This document shows positions 1 to 8,787 of a stretch of 60,779 bases of DNA, in pieces. The stretch is taken from assembly GCF_004364345.1 (NCBI RefSeq), contig NZ_SOCA01000016.1, positions 1 through 60,779 on the forward strand, given 5' to 3'. A model generated the notes under the pieces. That model did not search any database. It worked only from the letters and a program-made list of their open reading frames with translations, and was not told where the DNA came from. The translations under genes and the position numbers were made by a program. Source of the stretch: Prosthecobacter fusiformis. GTDB taxonomy: Bacteria; Verrucomicrobiota; Verrucomicrobiia; Verrucomicrobiales; Verrucomicrobiaceae. Within the stretch, counting starts at the first letter, position 1, and every line of letters starts with the position of its first letter.

Positions 1-41
1 ATGTGTTCAGCTTAGAGATACTAATCATCCGTTTGTCTTAC
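1..41 (+). rRNA. rrl: 23S rRNA, 3' end only (partial)
   Basis: The first ~41 bases align by eye with the last bases of bacterial 23S rRNA: the AGCTTAGAGATACTAATCAT stretch corresponds to the AGCTAACCGGTACTAAT segment near the 3' end of E. coli 23S, followed by a run matching its terminal helix strand. The rest of the gene lies outside the window. It is followed 150 nt later by 5S rRNA in the same orientation, as in a normal rRNA operon. The exact 3' end is uncertain by a few bases. Confidence 0.8.
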
Positions 42-190
42 ATTGCTTCCATTTCAAATCAGACACACCGTCTGCCTTGACCGAAATTGTTTTTTATCCT
101 GTATGCAGTTGTCAGGGAACTTGGAGTTCCTTGCCTTCAGACACCTGACCAGTTCAAACAAGCGCAAGCTTGGATGACCTCTGATCAGAA

Positions 191-306
191 GTCTGGTGGT
201 CATGGCACAGTGGCACCACCCGTTCCCATTCCGAACACGGAAGTGAAACGCTGTTGCGCCGATGATAGTTGGGCGATAGGCCCTGCGAAAGTAGGTCGCT
301 GCCAGT
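191..306 (+). rRNA. rrf: 5S rRNA
   Basis: This is 5S rRNA, the small RNA of the large ribosomal subunit. The core CCGTTCCCATTCCGAACACG and the downstream GCGAAAGTAGGTC element are diagnostic. The ends pair as helix I (CTGGTGG at 193-199 with the CTGCCAG strand at 299-305). Its length of ~115 nt is normal. It is the last gene of the rRNA operon, with the 23S 3' end upstream and a strong terminator directly downstream. Ends may be off by 1-3 nt. Confidence 0.95.
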
Positions 307-311
307 TTATA

Positions 312-346
312 CCCCCTCCTTCAGCAATGAAGCGAGGGGGTTTTTT
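312..346 (+). terminator. rRNA operon intrinsic terminator
   Basis: CCCCCTC (312-318) pairs with GAGGGGG (334-340) and an inner CTTCA/TGAAG stem extends the hairpin. Six T residues (341-346) follow immediately. This is a textbook rho-independent terminator 6 nt after 5S rRNA. Confidence 0.93.
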
Positions 347-558
347 ATGCCCACACTTCAGAGGCAAATCACTGCTTTAATCACACCATTTGGATCAAGC
401 TCCAAGTTCATCTAGCAGCCCAGATCACCCGGCAGCCAGACACACGGAAATCTTGGTCTCAATTCGGCTGCTTTTTCATGGTTGTGCAATATCTGAGCAC
501 GCGCCAAAGCCGTGTTGTTCAGGAACGTGATTTGGCTGTTTTTAACTGATCATGCGGG

Positions 559-2994
559 TTACCCCACATTCATCGGGTCCACATCCCAGCTCACATAGAT
601 ATCAGCGGGGACTGTCAGACCATCCACCACACGCTTGATATGGGCACAGAGCACACGGATTTTCTCACTGCGCAGCAGTAATTGAAAGCGGTGCTGGCCG
701 TGAGCCTTGGCTAGGGAAGCTGGAGTCGGTTCACCCATAATAGTGCCGGCGGGCAGCCCCTGCTCCAGGCGTTTATAAAGGGTCTGCAGGGTGAATTCTG
801 CCTGCGTTTCGTGTTTTCCACGTGCGCTCACCAGCACCACATGAGTGTAAGGCGGATACTTGAAAGCTAGTCTGTGCTCCAGTTCCTGCAACGCATAACC
901 ATCGTAATCCGTGTGGCGGCTAAACTGGATGGCCGGGCTGTGCGGAGCGTGGGTCTGCACAAAGACCTCCCCTTTGACCTCCCCGCGGCCGGAGCGGCCA
1001 GCCACCTGGACCAGCAGCTGAAAAGTGCGTTCGGCAGCGCGGAAATCTGGAATGTTGAGGGCGGTATCCGCATTCAGTACGCCAACTAGAGTCACGTTGG
1101 GAAAATCCAGCCCTTTGGCGATCATCTGGGTGCCGATGAGGATGTCCAGCTTTTGGGCACGGAAGTCCTTCAGAGTATCCCGGAGCTGATTCTTCCGTTG
1201 CATCGTATCGGTATCCACGCGGGCCATCCGGGCCTGGGGGAAGACCTCGCGCACTGCCTGCTCCACCCGTTCTGTGCCAAAGCCGGCATACTTTAGCCCC
1301 GGTTCCTTGCAACTCGGGCACTTGCTGGGCGGCACCCGCCGGGCTCCGCAGATGTGGCAGACCAGCCGGTTATCCTTTTTATGCAGGGTCATCGGGATGG
1401 CGCATTCCTGGCACTGCACCGTCTCCCCGCATGCTACGCAGGACAGGCTGGTATTAAAGCCGCGCCGGTTCAGAAACAGGATCGTCTGTTCCTTTTTGGT
1501 CAGCCGGTCCTGGATGGCCATGCGCAGCCTCTGTGAAAGGATGCCCGTGTTGGTGAAGGACACTTCGGTGCCCTTGCGCCGCTCCAGCCGCATGTCCACG
1601 ATGCGGATCAAGGGCATGGATTTGCCATCCGTCCGCCGGGTCATGTTCAGTAGTTCATACTTGCCCAGTGTGGCGTTTTGAAAAGACTCCAGGCTGGGAG
1701 TGGCGGAGCCTAGCAGCACCGCGCAGTGCTCGATCCTGCCTCGCACCACGGCTACATCCCGCGCATGGTATCGCGGTGCATCTTCCTGCTTATAAGACGG
1801 CTCATGCTCCTCATCCACGATGATAAGGCCCATGTTTTCCAAAGGTGCAAAAATGGCGCTGCGTGCTCCGATGACGATCTTTGCCCGGCCTTCATGTACC
1901 TTGAACCATTCATCATGCCGCTCCCCATCACTCAGGTGGCTGTGCAGCACGGCGATTGCGTCGGACTTTTCCGAAAAGCGTGCTTTGAAACGTTCGATCG
2001 TCTGCGGAGTCAGGCTGATTTCTGGCACCAACACAAGGGCTGTTTTGCCCATATCCAACACCTGTGCGATGGCTTGCAGATACACCTCTGTCTTGCCGCT
2101 GCCAGTTACCCCATGCAGCAGCAGGGTGGAGGGCGGGCGCTGCTCGGACGTGGAGCGCTCGGCCTGTCCCGCGATTGCTGCGATCTTACCGGCCTCGACT
2201 GATTCTCCAACGCTGGCAGCAGTGCCCGCCTCGCGGTGAATCGCCTTCATCACGGCTACATACGCCACCTGCTGCTCCTCCGTCAGTGTAAGCGGCTGGC
2301 TGGGAAGAAACTCCTCTGTTTGAAACGGATCCCGCTCCACCCTCACCTCACTGCGGGTGATCCAGCCCGCCTTCAGGAGCGGCTTGATGATGGCGGTGGC
2401 TCGGGGCAGCTCCCGGCGCAGCTCGCTGAGCGTGGCTTCCCCGCCGTTACTGCGCAGTTTCTCCAGGATGCGGGCCTGCATGGGCGCATTGGCGTGCATT
2501 TTTTCGAAGATGTCCGGCGGCGGTTCCTTGGCCAGTTTCAGATGGCTGTCAGTGAGAAAGGTTTCCGGTTTTTCCCGTACCGCCTGTGGCAGCATCGTCC
2601 TCAGCACCCGGTTCACCGGCACCACATAATAGTCGGAGATCCAGTGCGCCAGCTTCAGCAGTCCCGGGGTAAACATGGGGCGCGTGCCTACCAGCGAAGC
2701 GATTTCCTTCAGCCGCGCGTTGTAGCTGGAAGATTCCAAAAGCTCGATCACCACCGCTGCCACCCGTTGGTTTTGCAGCGGAACCATCACCCGCGTGCCT
2801 ATGCCGATGTGCCGCTCCAGCTTCTCCGGTATGACGTAATCCAGCTCCAGTGCTGCAGCCGTCTCGATCTGCACCCGCGCGATGCGTTGCCCTTCCGCCA
2901 GGGCAGGGGAATGCTCTCCCTCTGCGCTAGGCATGCCCAGGTCAAAAAGCGACTGGGCAGCAGGTGGGGTGGAGTTGGCAGGTCGGTCGGACAT
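559..2994 (-). CDS. priA: Primosomal protein N' (replication restart helicase PriA)
   Basis: PriA is a 3'-to-5' DNA helicase that recognises stalled forks and recombination intermediates and starts primosome reassembly in the cytoplasm. The 811-aa protein has an N-terminal DNA-binding part, Walker A VTGSGKTE around residue 296, Walker B DEEH around 394-397, and eight zinc-binding cysteines at about 519, 522, 528, 531, 546, 549, 559 and 562, all intact. It is longer than the usual ~730 aa because of an N-terminal Ser/Pro/Ala-rich extension of ~35 residues and a low-complexity insert around residues 250-290 just before Walker A. The start could lie slightly downstream of the one given. It is transcribed leftward and converges on the rRNA operon; no partner gene is adjacent. 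Confidence 0.96.
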   Translation of the reverse strand: MSDRPANSTPPAAQSLFDLGMPSAEGEHSPALAEGQRIARVQIETAAALELDYVIPEKLERHIGIGTRVMVPLQNQRVAAVVIELLESSSYNARLKEIASLVGTRPMFTPGLLKLAHWISDYYVVPVNRVLRTMLPQAVREKPETFLTDSHLKLAKEPPPDIFEKMHANAPMQARILEKLRSNGGEATLSELRRELPRATAIIKPLLKAGWITRSEVRVERDPFQTEEFLPSQPLTLTEEQQVAYVAVMKAIHREAGTAASVGESVEAGKIAAIAGQAERSTSEQRPPSTLLLHGVTGSGKTEVYLQAIAQVLDMGKTALVLVPEISLTPQTIERFKARFSEKSDAIAVLHSHLSDGERHDEWFKVHEGRAKIVIGARSAIFAPLENMGLIIVDEEHEPSYKQEDAPRYHARDVAVVRGRIEHCAVLLGSATPSLESFQNATLGKYELLNMTRRTDGKSMPLIRIVDMRLERRKGTEVSFTNTGILSQRLRMAIQDRLTKKEQTILFLNRRGFNTSLSCVACGETVQCQECAIPMTLHKKDNRLVCHICGARRVPPSKCPSCKEPGLKYAGFGTERVEQAVREVFPQARMARVDTDTMQRKNQLRDTLKDFRAQKLDILIGTQMIAKGLDFPNVTLVGVLNADTALNIPDFRAAERTFQLLVQVAGRSGRGEVKGEVFVQTHAPHSPAIQFSRHTDYDGYALQELEHRLAFKYPPYTHVVLVSARGKHETQAEFTLQTLYKRLEQGLPAGTIMGEPTPASLAKAHGQHRFQLLLRSEKIRVLCAHIKRVVDGLTVPADIYVSWDVDPMNVG

Positions 2995-3445
2995 TCGTAG
3001 CCTCTTTCTGAACCACGTTTCCGACGCGATTGCACGGAGGATGTTTGGGGGGAGTCGAGGTCTTGGAAATTTTCCAGGCTCCGCGAAGGTGTCATCATGC
3101 TTTTAACACCGCCCTTTCTGGCAGGCCGTGGCGTGAAGCGTGGCACCTTCTACAGTGCTTCCGACAAAAAACTGTGGACCAGATGCCTGGTGGAAAATGT
3201 ATCATTTGTTAGGCGTCCAATAATACCGAACTCCATGCCGAGACCATCCCTTCCCCAACAACGACGGCAAGGCCTTGTGGAACAGGATAAATAATCGTCT
3301 CGATGTCAGTCTTTGGATGCCTAAATTAGCGGTGGAAAATGATTCGCATTGTTGGCATGGGGCAGGGCATCAACCAGTGCATGACAGACGATTAAAATGA
3401 GGCGAAGGGAAGGACTGTGACTTCACCTGGAGTTGCTTTTTTCTC
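2995..3445. other. Intergenic region without a supported gene
   Basis: This 450-bp gap separates the divergent priA (leftward) and the metallopeptidase gene (rightward). Short open frames on both strands show no family signature, ribosome binding site or codon pattern that I trust. It presumably carries both promoters, but I could not identify a convincing -35/-10 pair. Confidence 0.5.
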
Positions 3446-4522
3446 ATGCAAAGATTCACCTGCGCTTGTGGTCATATCCTTGTCTTCGGCAGTACGCATT
3501 GCCCGAAGTGTGACCACGATGTCGGTTATGACCCAGATCGCGGCGTCATGGTGCGGTTGGAGCCGAAAGGCGGCATGAAGCTCTGTGAAAACGGCGTCAA
3601 ACACAAGGTGTGTAACTGGCTACTGTCCGCCGCCGCGCCGGAGAAACTATGCCTGGCCTGCCGGATGAACCGCACCATCCCCGACTTGAACTGGGGCCGC
3701 AATCTGATGCTCTGGGGCAAGATGGAGATGGCTAAACGGCGACTCATTTACACTCTTCGTCGCATCGGCATCACCCTGCCTTCAAAGGCGATGAATCCGA
3801 AAGCCGGCTTGGCTTTTGACATTGTCAGCACGCTGTCCAATCCCACGGTTACCACTGGCCATCTCAACGGCGTGATCACAGTGAATCTAGAGGAGGCAGA
3901 CGATACCTATCGCCAGATCAACCGCCAGCAGCTGGGTGAAAACAGCCGCACCCTCCTTGGCCATTTCCGCCATGAGAGCGCCCACTACCTCTGGCAGCGT
4001 TTCCTCTCTGAACTGTCCTGGGAGGATCCACTGCGCATGGCCTTTCGTGAGCGTTTTGGGGATGAGTGGGTGGATTACGCCGTCGCCTTGGGAAATCATT
4101 ATCAAAAGGGACCCGTCGCAGGGTGGGAGACCAGTTTCATCACTGGCTATGCAGCCTCACATCCCTGGGAAGACTGGGCGGAGACATGGGCGCATTATCT
4201 TCAGATCACCGACGGGCTGGAAACTTGCGAGAGCATGGGCATCCAGGTCAGGCACATGGCTCTGCCCCTCGTTATGCTGCCAGTAGAGGCCGGATTTCTT
4301 CCAACCATCCTCAAGCATGAACCCGCGGCCAATGACGAGTTCCTCGCCTGGTTGCAGCGGTGGATCTGCCTGTCCAAAGTTCTCAATGAAGTCTCCAATA
4401 GCATCGGCGAATCCGAACTTTACCCCTACGCCATTCCGGTGAAAGTCGCGCAAAAACTGAGACTTGCCCACCATTATGCGAAAGTTTGGGGGCTCGACAA
4501 GAGCAAGGGCACGAAGGTTTAG
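3446..4522 (+). CDS. Putative zinc-binding metallopeptidase with N-terminal zinc ribbon
   Basis: The 358-aa product starts with a rubredoxin-like zinc ribbon (CACG near residues 6-9, CPKC near 20-23), a further CLACR motif near residue 69, and ends in a peptidase-like domain. The HESAH motif near residue 177 fits HExxH, and the downstream WEDWAETWAH segment near residue 245 would supply a third ligand, as in zincins. This layout matches the family annotated 'putative zinc-binding metallopeptidase' (Pfam Peptidase_Mx, zinc_ribbon_10), whose substrate is unknown. No signal peptide is visible, so the protein is probably cytoplasmic. The ATG at 3446 directly precedes the first CxxC of the ribbon, which supports that start. 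Confidence 0.85.
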   Translation: MQRFTCACGHILVFGSTHCPKCDHDVGYDPDRGVMVRLEPKGGMKLCENGVKHKVCNWLLSAAAPEKLCLACRMNRTIPDLNWGRNLMLWGKMEMAKRRLIYTLRRIGITLPSKAMNPKAGLAFDIVSTLSNPTVTTGHLNGVITVNLEEADDTYRQINRQQLGENSRTLLGHFRHESAHYLWQRFLSELSWEDPLRMAFRERFGDEWVDYAVALGNHYQKGPVAGWETSFITGYAASHPWEDWAETWAHYLQITDGLETCESMGIQVRHMALPLVMLPVEAGFLPTILKHEPAANDEFLAWLQRWICLSKVLNEVSNSIGESELYPYAIPVKVAQKLRLAHHYAKVWGLDKSKGTKV

Positions 4523-4642
4523 CAGCCCCGCCAAATCCGGGTGAAAGGTTGGCGCTGAAAACTGCTCTACGGCTCGGGTCCCTGTTTACAGAGGACATTA
4601 TTTGGCGTATCGATCAACGTCCGACAAACAACCCCTGATTAT

Positions 4643-4732
4643 ATGGCCAAAGGCAACAACGCTCACAAAAAAGAAGTTAAAAAGCCGAAAAAGGAAAAGC
4701 CAAAGCCGGCACCAACGTCGCGCAAACCTTAA
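4643..4732 (+). CDS. Small lysine/proline-rich basic protein (29 aa)
   Basis: An ATG-TAA frame of 29 codons encodes a peptide starting MAKGNNAHKKEVKKPKKEK and ending SRKP. About ten lysines and no hydrophobic core suggest a disordered, nucleic-acid-binding or ribosome-associated peptide. Very short 'M(A/P)(K/R)GN..KK..KKPKK' proteins are, from memory, scattered as hypothetical genes across several phyla; I cannot verify homology here. No Shine-Dalgarno sequence is visible upstream, which is common in this window. It lies alone in a 386-bp gap between the metallopeptidase and the glycosyltransferase. The function is unknown. Confidence 0.55.
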   Translation: MAKGNNAHKKEVKKPKKEKPKPAPTSRKP

Positions 4733-4908
4733 GCTCTGCTTATTCGGTAGGTGGGTTTTACAGAAAGTCCTTGAGCTGGGCGATGTGGGTTGAATACCCC
4801 ATTGCTTAGCTCTCCTGACAGTGTAAGTGACGGTATGTTGCAGCACTTGAAAGGTTTCTCCTGAGCAGTTCTGCTCTCCCAGCTCGGATCGCTTTTTTAG
4901 GCGACTAT

Positions 4909-7146
4909 TTGCCGAGGCTGTGCGGGATCGCCACATTCACGCATGATCTCTGTGAAGCGGTCAGTTCTGCCGCACCCGCAACGGAATGCTATACTGGGGC
5001 AGTTAATGACCGTGCCGAAGGATATAAGTATCCTCCACGTGTTCGATTTGAATTGCAGGAAAAGGATCTGGATTCCTACCGTCGCGCCGCTGACTACCTG
5101 AATTTTAACAACGCCGATGTGCTGTGTGTGCAGCATGAATTCGGCATCTATGGTGGCCCTGCGGGCAGCCATCTTCTGGCATTGCTCAAAGAGGTGCGTA
5201 TGCCGGTAGTGACGACCCTGCATACGATTCTGAGTTCGCCAAATCCTGCTCAGCGCAAGGTCATGAATGAGCTCGTACAGCGCAGTGACCGCCTGGTGGT
5301 CATGGCCCGCAAAGGTGCGGAAATTTTGCGAGAAACGTATGCCGTACCGGAAGCCAAGATCGACATCATCCCACATGGCATTCCGGACATTCCTTTCATG
5401 GATTCCAGCCTTTCCAAGGCTCAGTTCGGAGTCGAAGGTCGTAAGGTACTCCTCACCTTTGGCCTGCTGGGGCCGGGCAAGGGCATCGAATACGCCATTG
5501 AAGCATTGCCGGAGATCGTCCGCCAGCATCCTAATGTGGTCTATCTCATCCTAGGGGCCACGCATCCGCATCTCATCGCCAAAGAGGGTGAGCGCTATCG
5601 CCTGAGCCTGGAGCGACTGGCTGAGGAACGCGGGGTGAAGGAGCACGTCATTTTTTACAACCGCTTTGTCTCCCCTGAAGACTTGACGGAATTCATCGGA
5701 GCCACTGACATTTATCTCACTCCGTATCTCAATGAGGCGCAGATCACCTCCGGCACGCTGGCTTACGTTTTTGGTGCCGGGAAGGCCGTCGTCTCCACGC
5801 CTTACTGGCATGCCCAGGAACTGCTGGCGGATGATCGCGGCAGCCTCGTCCCGTTTCATGATTCCGGAGCCATTGCAGGCGGTGTCTGCGCCTATTTTAA
5901 CGATCCGGCACGACTGGAAAAAACGCGTGTTAAAGCTTATGAAATGGGCCGTGAGATGATCTGGCCTGCCGTGGCGAAGCGTTACATTGAGTCTTTTCAG
6001 CATGCACGTGCGGATCGTAAAACCGTTCCGCGTACAGCCTTTGCAGGTTGGACTCTGGGCAGTCGGCCCTATGCGCTGCCACCGCTTCGGCTGGACCACA
6101 TCATCCACATGAGTGATGGCACTGGCATCTTTCAGCACGCCATTTACAACGTGCCGGATTTTCATCATGGCTACTGCACGGATGACACCGCTCGTGCCTT
6201 TATCCTGTGCAACCTTCTGGATGAATTGGGGGCAGAATCCGTCCATGAAAAACTGGAGGGTATGGCCACCACTTACCTGGCCTTTCTCGCCTCCGCCTTG
6301 AACAGGGATACGGGTCGCTTCCGTAATTTCATGAGCCATAGCCGCGTATGGCTGGAGGAAGCGGGCAGCGAGGATAGCCATGGTCGCGCCCTGTGGGCTC
6401 TGGGCATCGGTGCTGCCAGGTCCCGCAGTGAAGGTCGTCGGCGGTTGTCCGCGTATCTTTTTCAACATGGTCTTGCTGCCGTGGACGCCTTCACCTCACC
6501 ACGGACGTGGGCATTCACTTTGTTAGGCCTCCATGAATACCTTCGCGAGTTTCCGTTGGATACTCTGGCCCTATCACTGCGTGCCGAGCTGACGGCCAGG
6601 CTGGTGATGTTATGGAAGGCCTATTCCACTGATGACTGGCCTTGGTTTGAAAACAGCGCCACTTATGACAATGCCCGCCTCAGCCAGGCACTCATCCTCA
6701 GCGGTCAGAACATCCCCGATGCGGAGGCCCTGGACATCGGCTTAAAGTCCCTGGGCTGGCTGGCATCCATCCAGAAAACTCAAGCGGGGCACTTCCGCCC
6801 CATCGGCAGCAATGGTTTTTATGTCAAAGACGGTGCCCGTGCAGACTTCGACCAGCAACCAGTGGAGGCACAGGCTATGGTGTCTGCCTGCCTGGAGGCA
6901 TTCCGTGCCACCCAGGATGCCATTTGGGCGCGTGAGGCCAAACGTGCCTTTGAATGGTTCCTGGGCCGCAATGACCTGGGGCTCCCTCTTTATGACTCTG
7001 GCAATGGCGGCTGCTACGACGGTCTGCATAGCGACCGCGTGAATGAAAACCAGGGAGCGGAGTCTTCACTCGCCTTCCACCTGTCACTTGCTGAAATGAG
7101 TCACGCTGAATCCCTCAACGCTCTTTCCTACACTCCTCGCCCATGA
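4909..7146 (+). CDS. Glycosyltransferase family 4 fused to a C-terminal alpha-helical domain
   Basis: The N-terminal ~350 residues form a GT-B glycosyltransferase of the GT4 type: the N-terminal GIATFT signature, QHEFGIYGG near residue 75, and the C-terminal half with LLTFGLLGPGKG and an EAQITSGTLAY segment. The remaining ~370 residues are Trp/His-rich and helical, resembling an alpha/alpha-barrel sugar-binding or hydrolase-like domain; I cannot assign a family. The sugar donor is unknown. Its stop codon overlaps the GH130 gene by 4 nt (ATGA), so the two are probably translated together. The 5' end is unresolved: the given TTG lies inside the conserved N-terminal motif (AFLGDYLPRLCGIATF reads in frame from 4891), and the frame stays open back to 4831 without ATG or GTG. 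Confidence 0.85.
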   Translation: MPRLCGIATFTHDLCEAVSSAAPATECYTGAVNDRAEGYKYPPRVRFELQEKDLDSYRRAADYLNFNNADVLCVQHEFGIYGGPAGSHLLALLKEVRMPVVTTLHTILSSPNPAQRKVMNELVQRSDRLVVMARKGAEILRETYAVPEAKIDIIPHGIPDIPFMDSSLSKAQFGVEGRKVLLTFGLLGPGKGIEYAIEALPEIVRQHPNVVYLILGATHPHLIAKEGERYRLSLERLAEERGVKEHVIFYNRFVSPEDLTEFIGATDIYLTPYLNEAQITSGTLAYVFGAGKAVVSTPYWHAQELLADDRGSLVPFHDSGAIAGGVCAYFNDPARLEKTRVKAYEMGREMIWPAVAKRYIESFQHARADRKTVPRTAFAGWTLGSRPYALPPLRLDHIIHMSDGTGIFQHAIYNVPDFHHGYCTDDTARAFILCNLLDELGAESVHEKLEGMATTYLAFLASALNRDTGRFRNFMSHSRVWLEEAGSEDSHGRALWALGIGAARSRSEGRRRLSAYLFQHGLAAVDAFTSPRTWAFTLLGLHEYLREFPLDTLALSLRAELTARLVMLWKAYSTDDWPWFENSATYDNARLSQALILSGQNIPDAEALDIGLKSLGWLASIQKTQAGHFRPIGSNGFYVKDGARADFDQQPVEAQAMVSACLEAFRATQDAIWAREAKRAFEWFLGRNDLGLPLYDSGNGGCYDGLHSDRVNENQGAESSLAFHLSLAEMSHAESLNALSYTPRP

Positions 7147-8609
7147 ATTCCCTTCGCATGCGTCGGCATGAAATCACTCTGCTGCCTGAAAGCGCGCGAG
7201 TTATCATCCGGCCTTTTATTTCTTCGGATGCCCAGCGCATCGCCACTGTCATTGGCCGCGCTCTGGCCCTGACGGAAGAGGAGGTCATCCAGGAACTGCA
7301 GGCTGTGCATGAGGAGTTCGATGCCCGACATTATGATATTGAAGAACCGCTGATGGATCATTACCACCGGGTGCAGGAGCACATCTTCACCCAGCGGCCC
7401 CTTTCACGTGAAAGGCAGTTGCTCATCGGTGCATTGTTCTCTGGGGAATATGCTCTGGAATCTGCTGCTCTATTCAATCCATCCATCGTGCCTCATCCCG
7501 ATCAAAATGGTGTGGAGGTGGGTGGGCTGCGTTTCATCATGAGCCTGCGCGCCACTGGGGAAGGGCACATCTCCTCCATTGAGTTTCGCGATGGCCTCAT
7601 TTCTCCGCAGGGAGACATCAGCTTCGCCGGAGTTTCACGGTACGTCACTGTGCCACAGGTGGTGACCAACCCCACGTACCGCAAAGACCGCTTTCTCATC
7701 AAGCTGAATGAAATGGGCTTTAACAACGAAAGCGCCACTGCCGTCATGAATCCGTTGGGGGAGCAGTTTTCTCGCACGGATCTCGCCACCTCTGTGGCGC
7801 GTATCCAATGCGAAACACAGTCCTCCAGTCATGATTGTCAGAGCACCTTGGAGTGTATCCAGTGGCTGGCGGATTCCAATTACGAGCTGCAGTTTTCGCC
7901 CAAGCTGGCCTTGAGTGAGCGCATCATCTTTCCGGTGTCTAAAAATGAAAGCAACGGCATCGAAGATGCGCGCTTTGTCCGCTTTACGGAAGATGACGGC
8001 ACGGTCACTTACTGTGCTACATACACAGCCTATAATGGACGTGCCATCCTGCCTCAGCTTATTGAAACCCAGGATTTCCTGCACTTTCGCATTCTCACCC
8101 TGAATGGGAATGCGGTGCAAAATAAAGGCATGGCCCTTTTTCCCCGTCGCATCAATGGAAGGTACGCCATGCTGTCGCGTCAGGATGATGAAAATTTGTT
8201 CATCATGTTTTCTGATAACTCCCATTATTGGAATGACCCGCAGATGCTGCTGCGGCCCGCCGCCGCATGGGAATCCGTCAAGATCGGTAACTGCGGCTCC
8301 CCCATCGAAACGGAGGCAGGCTGGCTGGTGATTACCCATGGCGTCGGTGCCATGCGCAAGTACTGCATCGGCGCCGCCCTGCTGGACCTTCACGACCCCA
8401 CTCGCGTTATCGGTCGCCTGAGTGCGCCCCTACTTAGCCCTGAGGGCCATGAGCGTGAAGGTTACGTGCCGAATGTCGTCTATAGCTGCGGCTCGCTCAT
8501 CCATGGAAAGCAACTCTTCCTGCCCTATGCCATGAGCGACAAAGCCAGTGCCATCGCCAGCATTCCTGTGGAGACTATTCTTGCGGCCCTGCTGGCAGGT
8601 CAAAACTGA
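7143..8609 (+). CDS. GH130-family mannoside phosphorylase-like protein
   Basis: The 488-aa product matches the GH130 five-bladed propeller family (beta-mannoside phosphorylases and hydrolases; inverting attack on beta-1,2- or beta-1,4-mannosides). Visible signatures are GIEDARFVRF near residue 273, the aromatic YCATYTAYNG segment that follows, GCSP-like GNCGSPIETE near 380, and a WLVITHGVGA blade. The ~100-residue N-terminal helical extension is found in some long GH130 members. No signal peptide is present, so it should act in the cytoplasm. The 4-nt overlap with the glycosyltransferase suggests a shared pathway of building and recycling a mannose-containing glycan; this is inference. Exact linkage specificity cannot be read from sequence. 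Confidence 0.85.
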   Translation: MNSLRMRRHEITLLPESARVIIRPFISSDAQRIATVIGRALALTEEEVIQELQAVHEEFDARHYDIEEPLMDHYHRVQEHIFTQRPLSRERQLLIGALFSGEYALESAALFNPSIVPHPDQNGVEVGGLRFIMSLRATGEGHISSIEFRDGLISPQGDISFAGVSRYVTVPQVVTNPTYRKDRFLIKLNEMGFNNESATAVMNPLGEQFSRTDLATSVARIQCETQSSSHDCQSTLECIQWLADSNYELQFSPKLALSERIIFPVSKNESNGIEDARFVRFTEDDGTVTYCATYTAYNGRAILPQLIETQDFLHFRILTLNGNAVQNKGMALFPRRINGRYAMLSRQDDENLFIMFSDNSHYWNDPQMLLRPAAAWESVKIGNCGSPIETEAGWLVITHGVGAMRKYCIGAALLDLHDPTRVIGRLSAPLLSPEGHEREGYVPNVVYSCGSLIHGKQLFLPYAMSDKASAIASIPVETILAALLAGQN

Positions 8610-8740
8610 GAGAGTGCTGCCAAGCACCCTTGGGTTATCGTTGGCGGGCTATCAGCTCCATTTTTGTGACTTTCTTGAATGAAAAGTTAAGCTCAGCTGT
8701 GCCTCCGCCACGGGCTTCTACGTACACCTTCCTAAAATCT

Positions 8741-8763
8741 CATGTCGCAAATTTCGCGACATG
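8741..8763 (+). promoter_or_regulatory. Perfect inverted repeat at the thrS 5' end
   Basis: CATGTCGC (8741-8748) and GCGACATG (8756-8763) are exact reverse complements separated by 7 nt. If translation starts at 8788 the hairpin lies in the leader 24 nt before the start; if it starts at 8761 it covers the start codon. Either position could affect initiation. It could equally be a protein operator. Function is not shown by the sequence. Confidence 0.45.
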
Positions 8764-8787
8764 CGCCAGACTGCCCACCCCTTTCCC

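Noticed and set aside
87..380. 97-codon frame over the 5S rRNA
   Set aside because: It covers the 5S rRNA and its terminator; no protein features.
8749..8755. thrS leader loop as an anticodon mimic
   Set aside because: The loop AAATTTC does not contain a threonine anticodon at the proper position.
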